Part shown: positions 1 through 7,357 of the stretch, piece by piece
Position numbering within the stretch: the stretch's first letter is position 1
How the letters are laid out: every line of letters starts with the position of its first letter
Assembly (NCBI GenBank): GCA_021790035.1
Contig: JAJYIO010000040.1
Span: 1,871 to 11,231, forward strand
Origin: a bacterium
GTDB lineage: Bacteria; Cyanobacteriota; Sericytochromatia; S15B-MN24; VGJW01
Direction of reading: 5' to 3'
Length of the DNA stretch: 9,361 nucleotides
Translations under genes and position numbers: made by a program
Notes under the pieces: model-generated
What the model saw: the letters and a program-made list of their open reading frames with translations, nothing else
Told to the model about the DNA's origin: nothing
Databases searched by the model: none

Positions 1-7
1 AAGGCGT

Positions 8-111
8 TCCGTTGCAGGCGCGAGCGTGCTATCGTGAGCGTGAACATCTGCGCAACGTTCGATTGGACCGAACGGCCGGCCCTCGGGCCCCTTCGCAGAT
101 CCGTTGCAGGC
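8..111. repeat. Pair of 12-bp direct repeats upstream of the GT4 gene
   Basis: The 12-mer TCCGTTGCAGGC occurs exactly at 8-19 and again at 100-111, 92 bases apart start to start, in the short non-coding stretch before the glycosyltransferase gene. The two GC-rich hairpins between the copies (56-74 and 78-89) have no U-tract. The repeats could be paired binding sites or chance. No promoter could be recognised in positions 1-134. Confidence 0.3.
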
Positions 112-134
112 AAGGCTGTCAATTGGGAGAATCG

Positions 135-1364
135 ATGCGAATCGGAATGCTCAGCTGGGAGTATCCCCCGCGGATCGTGGGCGGGATCGCCCGGCATGTC
201 GAGGAATTGAGCCAGGCACTGGTGCGCCGCGGCCACGAGGTTCACGTGTTCACGGCGGACCATCCGAACACGGCCGAGCATGAGGTCGTCGAGGGCGTTC
301 ACCTCCACCGGGCGCGGGGAGACGACGCTCCCACTCCCGACTTCCTGTCGTCCATCTTGCACCTCAACTTCCAGATGGCGCGCATGTTCTACCAGACCCA
401 GCGCCTGGTCCCCTTCGATATCCTGCACGCCCACGACTGGCTGGTGACACAGTCCGCCGACCTTCTCAAGAAGACCCTCGACCTGCCCCTCATCAGCACG
501 ATCCACGCGACCGAGGCCGGCCGCAATCGAGGCATCCACAACGCCTTTTCGCGCTACATCGCGCAGCAGGAGTGGTACCTGACCTACCAGTCCTACCGGG
601 TCATCGCCTGCAGCCAGACCATGCGCCACGAGGTCGGTGGGCTGTTCCAGGTTCCCGATGACAAGATCGACACGCTCCCCAACGGCATCGACGGTCGCAA
701 GTTTCACTTCGAGTTCCCGCAGCAAGAACGGATGAACTTCCGCCGTCGCCTGGCGCTGGACTTCGAGAAGATCATCCTGTTCGTCGGCCGCATGGTTCCC
801 GAGAAGGGCGCCCAGTTCCTGCTGGAGGCGGCGCCCGAGGTCCTGGCCCACTACCCCGATGCCAAGTTCGTCATCGTCGGCAAGGGCGGATTCCTCGACG
901 AGCTCAAGGCTCGGGCCGCCCAGCTCAAGCTCGGTCACAAGTGCATGTTCACCGGCTATGTGGACGACGAAACGCTGGTCCGGTTGTACCGCGTCGCGGA
1001 TTGCTTCGTGGTCCCGAGCCTCTACGAGCCCTTCGGCATCGTGGCGCTCGAGGGCATGGCGGCCAACGTTCCGGTCGTGGCGTCCGATGCGGGCGGCCTG
1101 TGGGAGATCGTCGAGCACGACGTCACGGGCATCACCACGTATGCCGGCAACCCCGAATCGCTGGCCTGGGGCATCCTCCAGGTCCTCGAGCGGCCCGAGC
1201 ATGGGCAATGGCTGGTGGACAACGCCAGGGGCCGCATCGAGAGCATCTTCAACTGGAACAAGATCGCCGAGCACACCGAGGACTCCTACCGTCGGGTGCT
1301 GGGCGATCGCTTCGGGACCGGCCCTCTCCCGTCCGAACACGGCGTGCTCGAACCCGTCGCCTGA
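135..1364 (+). CDS. Glycosyltransferase family 4 (GT-B, glycogen-synthase-like)
   Basis: This is a 409-residue retaining GT-B glycosyltransferase that would transfer a sugar from an NDP-sugar to a growing glycan in the cytoplasm. The N-terminal Rossmann domain begins MRIGMLSWEYPPRIVGG, with the glycine loop GGIARHV at residues 16-22 and HAHDWL at 98-103. The C-terminal donor-binding domain starts near FVGRMVPEKG (216-225) and carries the GT4 E-x7-E signature EPFGIVALE at 298-306, where both glutamates are intact. The length is normal for the family. ATG 135 is chosen because GGGAGA (125-130) lies just upstream and the conserved N-terminus starts there; the in-frame extension back to position 12 has no family similarity. 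It lies 30 bases before the NDP-sugar synthase gene, so the two are probably co-transcribed. The SWEYPPRIVGG subgroup often accompanies alpha-glucan genes, as I recall, but the acceptor and donor cannot be read from the sequence. Confidence 0.93.
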   Translation: MRIGMLSWEYPPRIVGGIARHVEELSQALVRRGHEVHVFTADHPNTAEHEVVEGVHLHRARGDDAPTPDFLSSILHLNFQMARMFYQTQRLVPFDILHAHDWLVTQSADLLKKTLDLPLISTIHATEAGRNRGIHNAFSRYIAQQEWYLTYQSYRVIACSQTMRHEVGGLFQVPDDKIDTLPNGIDGRKFHFEFPQQERMNFRRRLALDFEKIILFVGRMVPEKGAQFLLEAAPEVLAHYPDAKFVIVGKGGFLDELKARAAQLKLGHKCMFTGYVDDETLVRLYRVADCFVVPSLYEPFGIVALEGMAANVPVVASDAGGLWEIVEHDVTGITTYAGNPESLAWGILQVLERPEHGQWLVDNARGRIESIFNWNKIAEHTEDSYRRVLGDRFGTGPLPSEHGVLEPVA

Positions 1365-1394
1365 GGCGACTTCACGTAGAACTGGAACATCACG

Positions 1395-3917
1395 ATGAAG
1401 GCTGTCTTGATGGCAGGGGGCTCCGGCACCCGCCTGCGCCCCTTGACCTGCGACGTGCCCAAGCCCATGGTGCCGATTCTCAATCGACCCATGGCCGAGC
1501 ACATCGTCAATCTGCTCAAGCGGCATGGCTTCGACGATATCGTGATGACCCTCTACTACCTGCCGCACGTCCTGCAGAACTACTTCGGAGACGGCAGCGA
1601 CTTCGGGGTGTCGATCTCGTACTCGATCGAGGAAAAGATGCCGCTGGGGACGGCCGGGTCGGTCAAGGCCGTCGCCGATCAGCTCAAGGACACCTTCATC
1701 GTCATATCGGGCGATTCCCTCACGGACATCGACCTTTCGGCGGCCATCGCGTTCCACAAGGAGAAGGGCTCGCTGGCGACGCTCGTCCTCAAGCGCGTCG
1801 ACAACCCCCTCGAGTTCGGAGTCGTCATCGCCGACGACCAGGGTCGGATCCGCCGGTTCCTCGAGAAGCCCAGCAGTTCCGAGGTCTTCTCGGACACCAT
1901 CAACACCGGCACCTACATCCTCGAGCCCCAGGTCCTGGCGTACCTCGAGCCGGATACCGAGGTGGATTTCTCGAAGGATCTCTTCCCGATGCTGCTGCAA
2001 AGGGGCGATCCCATGTACGGCTACATCGCCGGCGGTTACTGGGAGGACGTCGGGAACCTGCAGGCCTACCGCCAGAGCCATTACGACATCCTGGAGGGCA
2101 AGGTTCACCTCGACATCCCCTACCCGTCGCGGGAGCCGGGCCTGTGGATCGGCGAGGGGACTGAAATCCACCCGACCGCCCGGATCTCGGGTCCGGTGGT
2201 CATCGGGAACAACTGCCAGATCGGCGCCGGCGTGCTCATCACCGCGGGCACCGTGATCGGCGATAACGTCGTGGTCGGGTCCAATGCCAGCCTCAAGCGG
2301 CCGGTCATCTGGAACAACGTGTACATCGGCGAGGACGTGGCGCTGCGTGCCTGCGTGCTGGGCCGGAACGTCAGCGTCAAGCGCGGCGCGGAGGTTCTCG
2401 AGGGGGCCATCGTGAGCAACGACTGTGTCGTGGGCGAGAAGGCCATCATCCGGCCGAGCGTCAAGGTCTGGCCCAACAAGACGATCGAGACCGGGGCCAC
2501 GGTTGCCAGTTCCCTCATCTGGGGCAGCAGTGCGCAGCGGACCTTGTTCGGGGCCAACGGCGTGCGCGGATTGGTCAACGTCGAGATCAGCCCGGAGGTC
2601 GCGGTGAGGCTTGGAGCGGCCTACGGAGCTTCGCTGCCACCGGGCAGCCACGTCACGGTAAGCCGCGACGGCTCGCCGGCGGCTCGCATGATCAACCGGG
2701 CCCTCATCAGCGGTCTGATGAGCGTGGGAATCACGATTCACAACCTCGAGAACGTTTCCATCCCGATGTCTCGTTACCAGATCCCGGCGATCGCCGGGGC
2801 CCGGGGCGGGGTTCACTGCCGGCTTCATCCCGACGAGCCCGACGAGATCCAGATCGAGTTTCTCGACGAGAACGGGCTCAACATCAGCAAGACCCTCGAG
2901 AAGAAGATCGAATCCAACTTCTTCAAGGAGGATTTCCGGCGCGTTCGCATGGCCGACATCGGTCAGATCCACTTTCCCGGTCGCGTGGTCGAGTACTACC
3001 GCGAGGGCTTCAATTCGGTCTTCGACTCCGACGTCATCGCGCGGCGGCATCCCAAGATCGTTCTCGATTACGCCGGCTCGTTCGTCAACGTCATCCTGCC
3101 CGCCCTGCTCGGCCAGCTCGGAGCCGAGACCGTGGTTCTCAACGCCCATCTGGCACCGCGCTATCCCACGGCTGCCGAGAAGCGCGAGATGCGTAACCAG
3201 CTTGCCAACGTCGTGACCGCTCTCAAGGCCGACTTCGGCGTGCAGATCGACGCCCACGGCGAGCGTCTCACGCTGGTCGACAACCGGGGGCGGATCATCT
3301 TCGACGAGCGGCTCCTGGCGACCGTGGCCCAGCTGACCTTCTCGGCCATGCCGGGCTCGGCGATCGGGGTGCCCGTGACGGCCTCGTCGGTCCTCGAGCG
3401 AATCGCCGAGGCCAACGGTGGCACGGTCGTCCGCACCAAGGCCAACGCCCGGGCATTGATGGAGACGGCCAAGGATCGCAAGGTGCTGTGGGCCGGCACC
3501 GAGGGCCGGTTCATCCTTCCCGCACTGCACGACGGATTCGACGCGATGGTGGCCACCGCCAAGATCGCCGAGGCCTTGTGCCTGCTCGGGAAGACCCTCG
3601 ACCAGGTCGTCGAGGAGGTTCCCGAGTTCTTCCACCTGCACGAGTCCGTGGCCTGTCCCTTCGAGCACAAAGGCACGATCATGCGCGTGATGGTCGAGCA
3701 ATCGCGGGACAAGAACATCGATCTGCTCGATGGCGTCAAGGTCCGCCACGGCGATGCCTGGGTGCTGGTCCTGCCGGATCCGGTGGAGCCGGTGGTCCAC
3801 CTCTTTGCCGACGGCCGCTCCGTTCTCGAGATCGAGCAGCTGATCGAGGAGTACCGGACGATCATCGAGGCGCTCACCGCTGGCCGCGAAGAGATCGCGC
3901 TCCCGAGCGGAACCTGA
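1395..3917 (+). CDS. NDP-sugar pyrophosphorylase / left-handed beta-helix / degenerate phosphomutase fusion (ManC-like)
   Basis: This 840-residue protein has three parts. Residues 1-235 are a nucleotidyltransferase with the signature GGSGTRLRP (8-16), the substrate lysine of VPKP (21-24), the metal-binding SGD (105-107), FLEKP (155-159), NTG (170-172) and GGYWEDVG (213-220). It would make an NDP-sugar (GDP-mannose or an NDP-glucose) plus pyrophosphate from sugar-1-phosphate and NTP. Residues 250-378 are hexapeptide-type left-handed beta-helix repeats. Residues 385-840 have the four-domain phosphohexomutase layout, starting with FGANGVRG (385-392), but the catalytic serine loop, the metal loop, the sugar loop and the phosphate loop are all altered, so this part is probably not a mutase. 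The same length and order are known for cyanobacterial proteins annotated as mannose-1-phosphate guanylyltransferase/phosphomannomutase. The Shine-Dalgarno is weak (GGA, 1384-1386). Nucleotide and sugar specificity are not certain. Confidence 0.92.
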   Translation: MKAVLMAGGSGTRLRPLTCDVPKPMVPILNRPMAEHIVNLLKRHGFDDIVMTLYYLPHVLQNYFGDGSDFGVSISYSIEEKMPLGTAGSVKAVADQLKDTFIVISGDSLTDIDLSAAIAFHKEKGSLATLVLKRVDNPLEFGVVIADDQGRIRRFLEKPSSSEVFSDTINTGTYILEPQVLAYLEPDTEVDFSKDLFPMLLQRGDPMYGYIAGGYWEDVGNLQAYRQSHYDILEGKVHLDIPYPSREPGLWIGEGTEIHPTARISGPVVIGNNCQIGAGVLITAGTVIGDNVVVGSNASLKRPVIWNNVYIGEDVALRACVLGRNVSVKRGAEVLEGAIVSNDCVVGEKAIIRPSVKVWPNKTIETGATVASSLIWGSSAQRTLFGANGVRGLVNVEISPEVAVRLGAAYGASLPPGSHVTVSRDGSPAARMINRALISGLMSVGITIHNLENVSIPMSRYQIPAIAGARGGVHCRLHPDEPDEIQIEFLDENGLNISKTLEKKIESNFFKEDFRRVRMADIGQIHFPGRVVEYYREGFNSVFDSDVIARRHPKIVLDYAGSFVNVILPALLGQLGAETVVLNAHLAPRYPTAAEKREMRNQLANVVTALKADFGVQIDAHGERLTLVDNRGRIIFDERLLATVAQLTFSAMPGSAIGVPVTASSVLERIAEANGGTVVRTKANARALMETAKDRKVLWAGTEGRFILPALHDGFDAMVATAKIAEALCLLGKTLDQVVEEVPEFFHLHESVACPFEHKGTIMRVMVEQSRDKNIDLLDGVKVRHGDAWVLVLPDPVEPVVHLFADGRSVLEIEQLIEEYRTIIEALTAGREEIALPSGT

Positions 3918-3975
3918 GCTGAGCTTCTGGCCCTCTGAAGGGCACGGCGTCTCAACCAGCTTGGCCGCCTTGCTC

Positions 3976-3981
3976 TATAAT
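3976..3981 (+). promoter_or_regulatory. TATAAT -10 box, candidate promoter for the phosphohexomutase gene
   Basis: A perfect TATAAT stands in the GC-rich gap between the fusion gene and the phosphohexomutase gene. Transcription from it would start near 3988 and leave a leader of about 86 bases. No good -35 hexamer lies 16-18 bases upstream, so this is either an activator-dependent promoter or chance. It would let the mutase be expressed apart from the two genes upstream. Confidence 0.42.
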
Positions 3982-3998
3982 GCCCGAGTCCCCGGCTT

Positions 3999-4046
3999 CG
4001 ACCGCTGCCGGCGGGCCAGGCCAGCAGCCTGCGTCGCCGGCGGTCG
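3999..4046 (+). other. Foldable leader hairpin of the phosphohexomutase gene
   Basis: CGACCGC (3999-4005) pairs perfectly with GCGGTCG (4040-4046). After a TGC bulge, CGGCG (4009-4013) pairs with CGCCG (4035-4039). Inside the loop CAGG (4017-4020) pairs with CCTG (4028-4031). The structure would lie wholly in the predicted 5' leader and end 16 bases before the Shine-Dalgarno. It matches no riboswitch class I recognise; in such GC-rich DNA it may simply be incidental. Confidence 0.35.
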
Positions 4047-4062
4047 GGCTGACGATCAAAGT

Positions 4063-4076
4063 GGGAGGCTCTCTTG
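4063..4076 (+). promoter_or_regulatory. Strong Shine-Dalgarno and TTG start of the phosphohexomutase gene
   Basis: GGGAGG (4063-4068) is followed by a five-base spacer and TTG (4074-4076). No ATG or GTG is in frame near the conserved N-terminus (ETITFGTDGWR), so this site fixes the start on a TTG codon. Confidence 0.8.
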
Positions 4077-5525
4077 AGCGAGACGATCACCTTCGGAACC
4101 GACGGCTGGCGCGATCTCATCGCCGAGAACTTCACGTTCCCGAACGTCCGGAGGGTGGCAGCGGCGATCGCCCGGTACATCCTGTCCACGTACGGGGACG
4201 CGCGACCGGTCATCATCGGCCACGACACGCGGTTCCTGGCCAGGGACTTCGCTCTGACCAGCATCCACATCTTGCGGGATGCCGGCCTCAAGACCCTGCT
4301 CGTGGATCGAGACGCGCCGACGCCAGTGGTCGCCTTCAGCGCCCTTCACCCGCCGGCAGCCGCAGATGGGCGCTTGCCGGGTTCGGCGGGCGCCGTGATG
4401 ATCACAGCTAGCCACAACCCCCCCCAGTACTGCGGGATCAAGTACATCCCTGACTACGCGGGACCGGCCACCAAGGAGATCACCGACCGCATCGTGGGCG
4501 AACTCGGGTCCATCGGCGGCGGTCTTCCGCTCGGGGCGGAGGAGGGCGAGATCTTCGACCCCGCACCCGCCTACAAGGCGGCCATCGCTCGGTACCTCGA
4601 CATGGACCGCATCGCTCGCGCCGGCCTGTCGGTTGCCTACGATGCCATGCACGCCACCGGGCGCGGTTATACCGACGGGTTGCTCAAGGAAGCCGGGTGC
4701 CGGGTGACGACGCTTCGCGACACCGTGGATCCGCTCTTCGGCGGAGCGATGCCCGAGCCGGCCCCTCGCTTCCTCGGCGGGCTGATCTCTACCGTCACCG
4801 CCGGCAAGATGGCCTTGGGCCTGGCCAACGACGGAGATGCCGACCGGTTTGGTGTCGTCGGAGAGGACGGGCATTGCTATACCCCCAATCAGGTGATCGC
4901 CCTGCTGGCCCGGCACCTGCACAAGAACCGCCACATGAATGGCGCGATCGTCCGGACCGTCGCCACGACCCATCTTCTCGATCGTCTGGCGGCCGCGTAC
5001 GGCTTGCCGCTGCGCGAAACCCCGGTCGGGTTCAAGTGGGTAGGGGCGGTGATGCGGGCCGAACCCGTGCTGATCGGGGGCGAAGAATCCGGGGGCCTGT
5101 CCGTGCTGGGGCACATTCCAGAGAAAGACGGGGTTCTGGCCGATCTCCTCGTCGCCGAGATGATCGCCTTCGAGGGCAAGCCGCTCGGGCAAATCTGGGC
5201 CGATCTGGTCACCGAGATCGGGTTCGAGCCGGCGACGCGGCGCCTCGACCTGCACCTGGAGGCCGAAGCCAAGCAGGCCTTGATGGACCATCTCAAGCAA
5301 CGGACCCCAACAAGCGTGGCCGGGTTCAAGGTGACCGACCGCAACACCACGGACGGCGTCAAGCTGCTGCTCGAGGACGGGAGCTGGCTTCTGGCGCGCC
5401 CATCGGGCACCGAGCCCATCGTGCGCGTCTACCTCGAAGCTCCCGACGCGGCCACGCTCGGCCACCTCGAGGGCGCAGCTCAGGAGCTGGTGGAGCGCGC
5501 CACGATGCCGGCGGCCGCTCGCTAG
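4074..5525 (+). CDS. Phosphoglucomutase/phosphomannomutase (alpha-D-phosphohexomutase)
   Basis: This 483-residue cytoplasmic enzyme interconverts hexose-6-phosphate and hexose-1-phosphate through a phosphoserine, supplying the pyrophosphorylase encoded upstream. All four family loops are intact. TASHNP (111-116) has catalytic Ser113, DGDADR (253-258) binds Mg2+, GGEESGG (335-341) is the sugar-recognition loop, and RPSGTEP (442-448) binds phosphate. The N-terminal FGTDGWR (7-13) is the usual opening motif. The length is normal for the family. A small insertion rich in Ala, Pro and Gly (about residues 92-105) precedes the catalytic loop. Sequence alone does not separate glucose from mannose preference: GEESGG resembles the GEESG of PGMs rather than the GEQSGH of GlmM, which argues against a phosphoglucosamine mutase. 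It may be expressed from its own promoter. Confidence 0.93.
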   Translation: MSETITFGTDGWRDLIAENFTFPNVRRVAAAIARYILSTYGDARPVIIGHDTRFLARDFALTSIHILRDAGLKTLLVDRDAPTPVVAFSALHPPAAADGRLPGSAGAVMITASHNPPQYCGIKYIPDYAGPATKEITDRIVGELGSIGGGLPLGAEEGEIFDPAPAYKAAIARYLDMDRIARAGLSVAYDAMHATGRGYTDGLLKEAGCRVTTLRDTVDPLFGGAMPEPAPRFLGGLISTVTAGKMALGLANDGDADRFGVVGEDGHCYTPNQVIALLARHLHKNRHMNGAIVRTVATTHLLDRLAAAYGLPLRETPVGFKWVGAVMRAEPVLIGGEESGGLSVLGHIPEKDGVLADLLVAEMIAFEGKPLGQIWADLVTEIGFEPATRRLDLHLEAEAKQALMDHLKQRTPTSVAGFKVTDRNTTDGVKLLLEDGSWLLARPSGTEPIVRVYLEAPDAATLGHLEGAAQELVERATMPAAAR

Positions 5526-5614
5526 GCCACGGGCGAGCCGGGTGAGGAAGTCGAGGGGAACCCCGGCGCGGGCCGCAGGTCATACTCTCGGCGACGGGGT
5601 ACATAGCTCTCGCG

Positions 5615-7012
5615 ATGGCGCCGCGTAAAGACAAGCTCAAGCAGACGATGGCAGAGGACCGCAAGCGCCTCTTGCTTCGTGCCCGGAAGTGGCCCTACGC
5701 CAACGTCCTGTTTGGCTCGGCGGTGGCCGCGGGTGCCTATGTCGGTTTTTCTTGGGGCGGTGACATCGTCCACGTCCTCTTGATGGCCTTCCTCGGCCTG
5801 GTCGGGGGAGCGGTGCTGAAGAAGCCGTTCTCGCAGGTCGAGAACCGCATCTCCGCCAAGCTGTACGACATGGCGAGCACCATCGAGATCGTCGAGCAGA
5901 CCGACGTCAAGGACAAGAGCGCACCCAACACCCTGGTCGACGAGTTCGGGCTCGACTACTGCGGTGGCCACCTCGCCTGGCGCGTCGACAAGGGGGAGTA
6001 TGGTTCCCTGCAGGTCTTCGAGCGCGCTTTGGCCTTCAAGAACCTCAAGAACCGCCTCCGGATGCCCATGACCCGCGTCAATCGAGTGACCGTCGAAAGC
6101 CTCGTCCAGGTACGCATCAAGCATCTCCCTGACGTGTTCCTGCCCAATGCCGGGGTCTCGAGGAACAAGGCTCTGGCCGCGATCACCACCCTGCTGCGCC
6201 GGCAGCAGCGGTACGTCGTCATCGATTACACGGATGATACGAACACCCATCGATTCGTCGTGTTCTGGCCCCGATGGGGCAACCCGCGCTATGCCAAGCA
6301 GGTGAAGGACGGCCTCGACGCGGCGTTGAAGAAGAACCAGAAAGACCGCTCCGGCGGCTCGCACGGGACGGCCTCCCTCGCATCCCCGACGCCATCTGCG
6401 TCGGAACCAGAAGAACTCAAGCGGACGATTGCCGGGCCCCTCAAGCAGACCATCGTCAGTCGCGGTGGATTGCCCTCGGTATCCCGGGAGGCCATCGAGG
6501 CCGCTCAAAGGGCTTCGATGGCAGAGCAGGATTTTGAGCCCGAGACTCCCGCACCCGCCGCCGATCCGTCGCCGGCAGCGCACCTCTGCTCCTTCTGCAA
6601 GTTCTCGCTCAAGGAACCCGTGGTGATCTGTTCGGTCTGCGGCGCCGAGCTGCACGAGGGTTGCTGGAAGGCGAACTTTGGCTGCACGACCAAGGAATGC
6701 AAGGGCAAGCCCCAAAAGAATGGCGAGTCCGGAACTCTGGCCCCGGATACCGTGGGCGGGGTTGCCGTTGCCACCGAGGTCAAGTTCCAGGTGATCATCG
6801 CCAGCGCGGGGCGCGACGCTGCCGAGCGCCAGACCGTTGCGACCCAGATGGCGGGGGTCTTCAACCTTCCCGTCGAGCGCTGCGTGCAGATCTTGCAGAA
6901 GCTGCCGACCGTGGCAAAGCGGAACGTCGGCAAGGCCGACGCCGATCAGCTGGCAGCCCGCCTCACCAAGATCGGGGCCCTGGCCAAGGTCCAGCGGATG
7001 CCGGATTCCTAG
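5615..7012 (+). CDS. Membrane-anchored protein with PH-like, RING/PHD-like zinc and L7/L12-CTD-like domains
   Basis: I do not recognise a characterised homologue of this 465-residue protein. A basic N-terminus (1-27) precedes two hydrophobic segments, about 30-47 and 50-68, which form a probable hairpin membrane anchor. Residues about 115-240 alternate strand-like stretches (GSLQVFERALAFKNL, YVVIDYT, FVVFWP) and end in a helix, like bacterial PH/GRAM-type domains; this is inference. Residues 245-320 are a Ser/Pro/Ala-rich linker. Residues 325-362 read C-x2-C-x10-C-x2-C-x4-H-x2-C-x6-C-x4-C, a C4HC3 treble-clef or cross-brace pattern like the prokaryotic RING families. Residues 388-460 (VKFQVIIASAG...KIGALAKVQR) resemble the C-terminal domain of ribosomal protein L7/L12. 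ATG 5615 lacks a clear Shine-Dalgarno; Met12 (5648) is an alternative. The stop codon lies within the inverted repeat of the palindromic element at 7008-7193. Confidence 0.85.
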   Translation: MAPRKDKLKQTMAEDRKRLLLRARKWPYANVLFGSAVAAGAYVGFSWGGDIVHVLLMAFLGLVGGAVLKKPFSQVENRISAKLYDMASTIEIVEQTDVKDKSAPNTLVDEFGLDYCGGHLAWRVDKGEYGSLQVFERALAFKNLKNRLRMPMTRVNRVTVESLVQVRIKHLPDVFLPNAGVSRNKALAAITTLLRRQQRYVVIDYTDDTNTHRFVVFWPRWGNPRYAKQVKDGLDAALKKNQKDRSGGSHGTASLASPTPSASEPEELKRTIAGPLKQTIVSRGGLPSVSREAIEAAQRASMAEQDFEPETPAPAADPSPAAHLCSFCKFSLKEPVVICSVCGAELHEGCWKANFGCTTKECKGKPQKNGESGTLAPDTVGGVAVATEVKFQVIIASAGRDAAERQTVATQMAGVFNLPVERCVQILQKLPTVAKRNVGKADADQLAARLTKIGALAKVQRMPDS

Positions 7013-7193
7013 CCTGGATTATTCACGGCTCGCGTAGCGAGACCGAGCAGATCGGTCCGGATGCGAGGCGCACAAGGCCCGAGGGACGCAGCGTACTTGA
7101 ACAGTACGTGAGGACCGACGGACCGCGGTGCAACGAAGCAGGCGGGCCGAGATGCGACGGTCGAGTAGCGGGCCATGAATAGTGCAGGCTAGG
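7008..7193. repeat. 186-bp imperfect palindromic element (MITE/REP-like)
   Basis: The ends are inverted repeats: 7008-7033 and the reverse complement of 7168-7193 match at 22 of 26 positions, including the perfect outer nonamer CCTAGCCTG. The exact middle is a hairpin, CGTACT (7092-7097), loop TGAAC, AGTACG (7103-7108); its midpoint (7100) equals that of the whole element (7100.5). Between ends and centre the two arms also align with scattered mismatches and one-base gaps, for example TCGGTCCG on the left against TCGGCCCG from the right. The whole unit could therefore fold into one long stem as single-stranded DNA or RNA. It has no coding capacity for a transposase. CTAG at both ends (7009-7012, 7189-7192) may be part of the inverted repeat or a 4-bp target duplication, which would make the element 7013-7188. 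Only one copy is in this window. Confidence 0.75.
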
Positions 7194-7357
7194 GTCAAGC
7201 TTCGATCCTCCCTAGGCTGCGCTCGGGCAGCAGCTCGAGGAAACCCGCTATGCAGCTTGGCTCTCGAGGCCGCGAGGTTTTAGCGCTGAAGGCTGCCTTC
7301 CGCGGGACGGCGGGCGGCGCGGAACTGCCGACTGGCATGCAGAGCGCTCGGAGTTCT

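Noticed and set aside
78..89. GGCCC-TC-GGGCC inverted repeat near the left edge
   Set aside because: Short, with no U-tract; expected by chance in DNA this GC-rich.
12..134. In-frame N-terminal extension of the glycosyltransferase
   Set aside because: It starts at a TTG, has no family similarity or Shine-Dalgarno, and the conserved GT4 N-terminus begins exactly at ATG 135 with GGGAGA just upstream.
3930..3943. GCCCT-CTGA-AGGGC hairpin after the fusion gene
   Set aside because: Only five base pairs and no following T-run; too weak to call a terminator.
3161..4291. Open frame of 376 codons on the - strand
   Set aside because: It is antisense to the fusion gene and the mutase start, rich in Arg/Ser, and has no recognisable motif.
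4056..5465. Long open frame of 469 codons on the - strand
   Set aside because: It is antisense to the phosphohexomutase, which has all its catalytic motifs; high GC content produces long antisense frames. The predicted protein is low-complexity with no domain.
5522..6715. Open frame of 397 codons on the - strand
   Set aside because: It is antisense to the RING/L7L12-like gene, whose own frame shows clear zinc ligands, membrane segments and a folded C-terminal domain.
7013..7193. CRISPR repeat or tRNA in the structured intergenic region
   Set aside because: There are no regularly spaced repeats, and the folding is one long palindrome with no cloverleaf, anticodon or CCA-like end.
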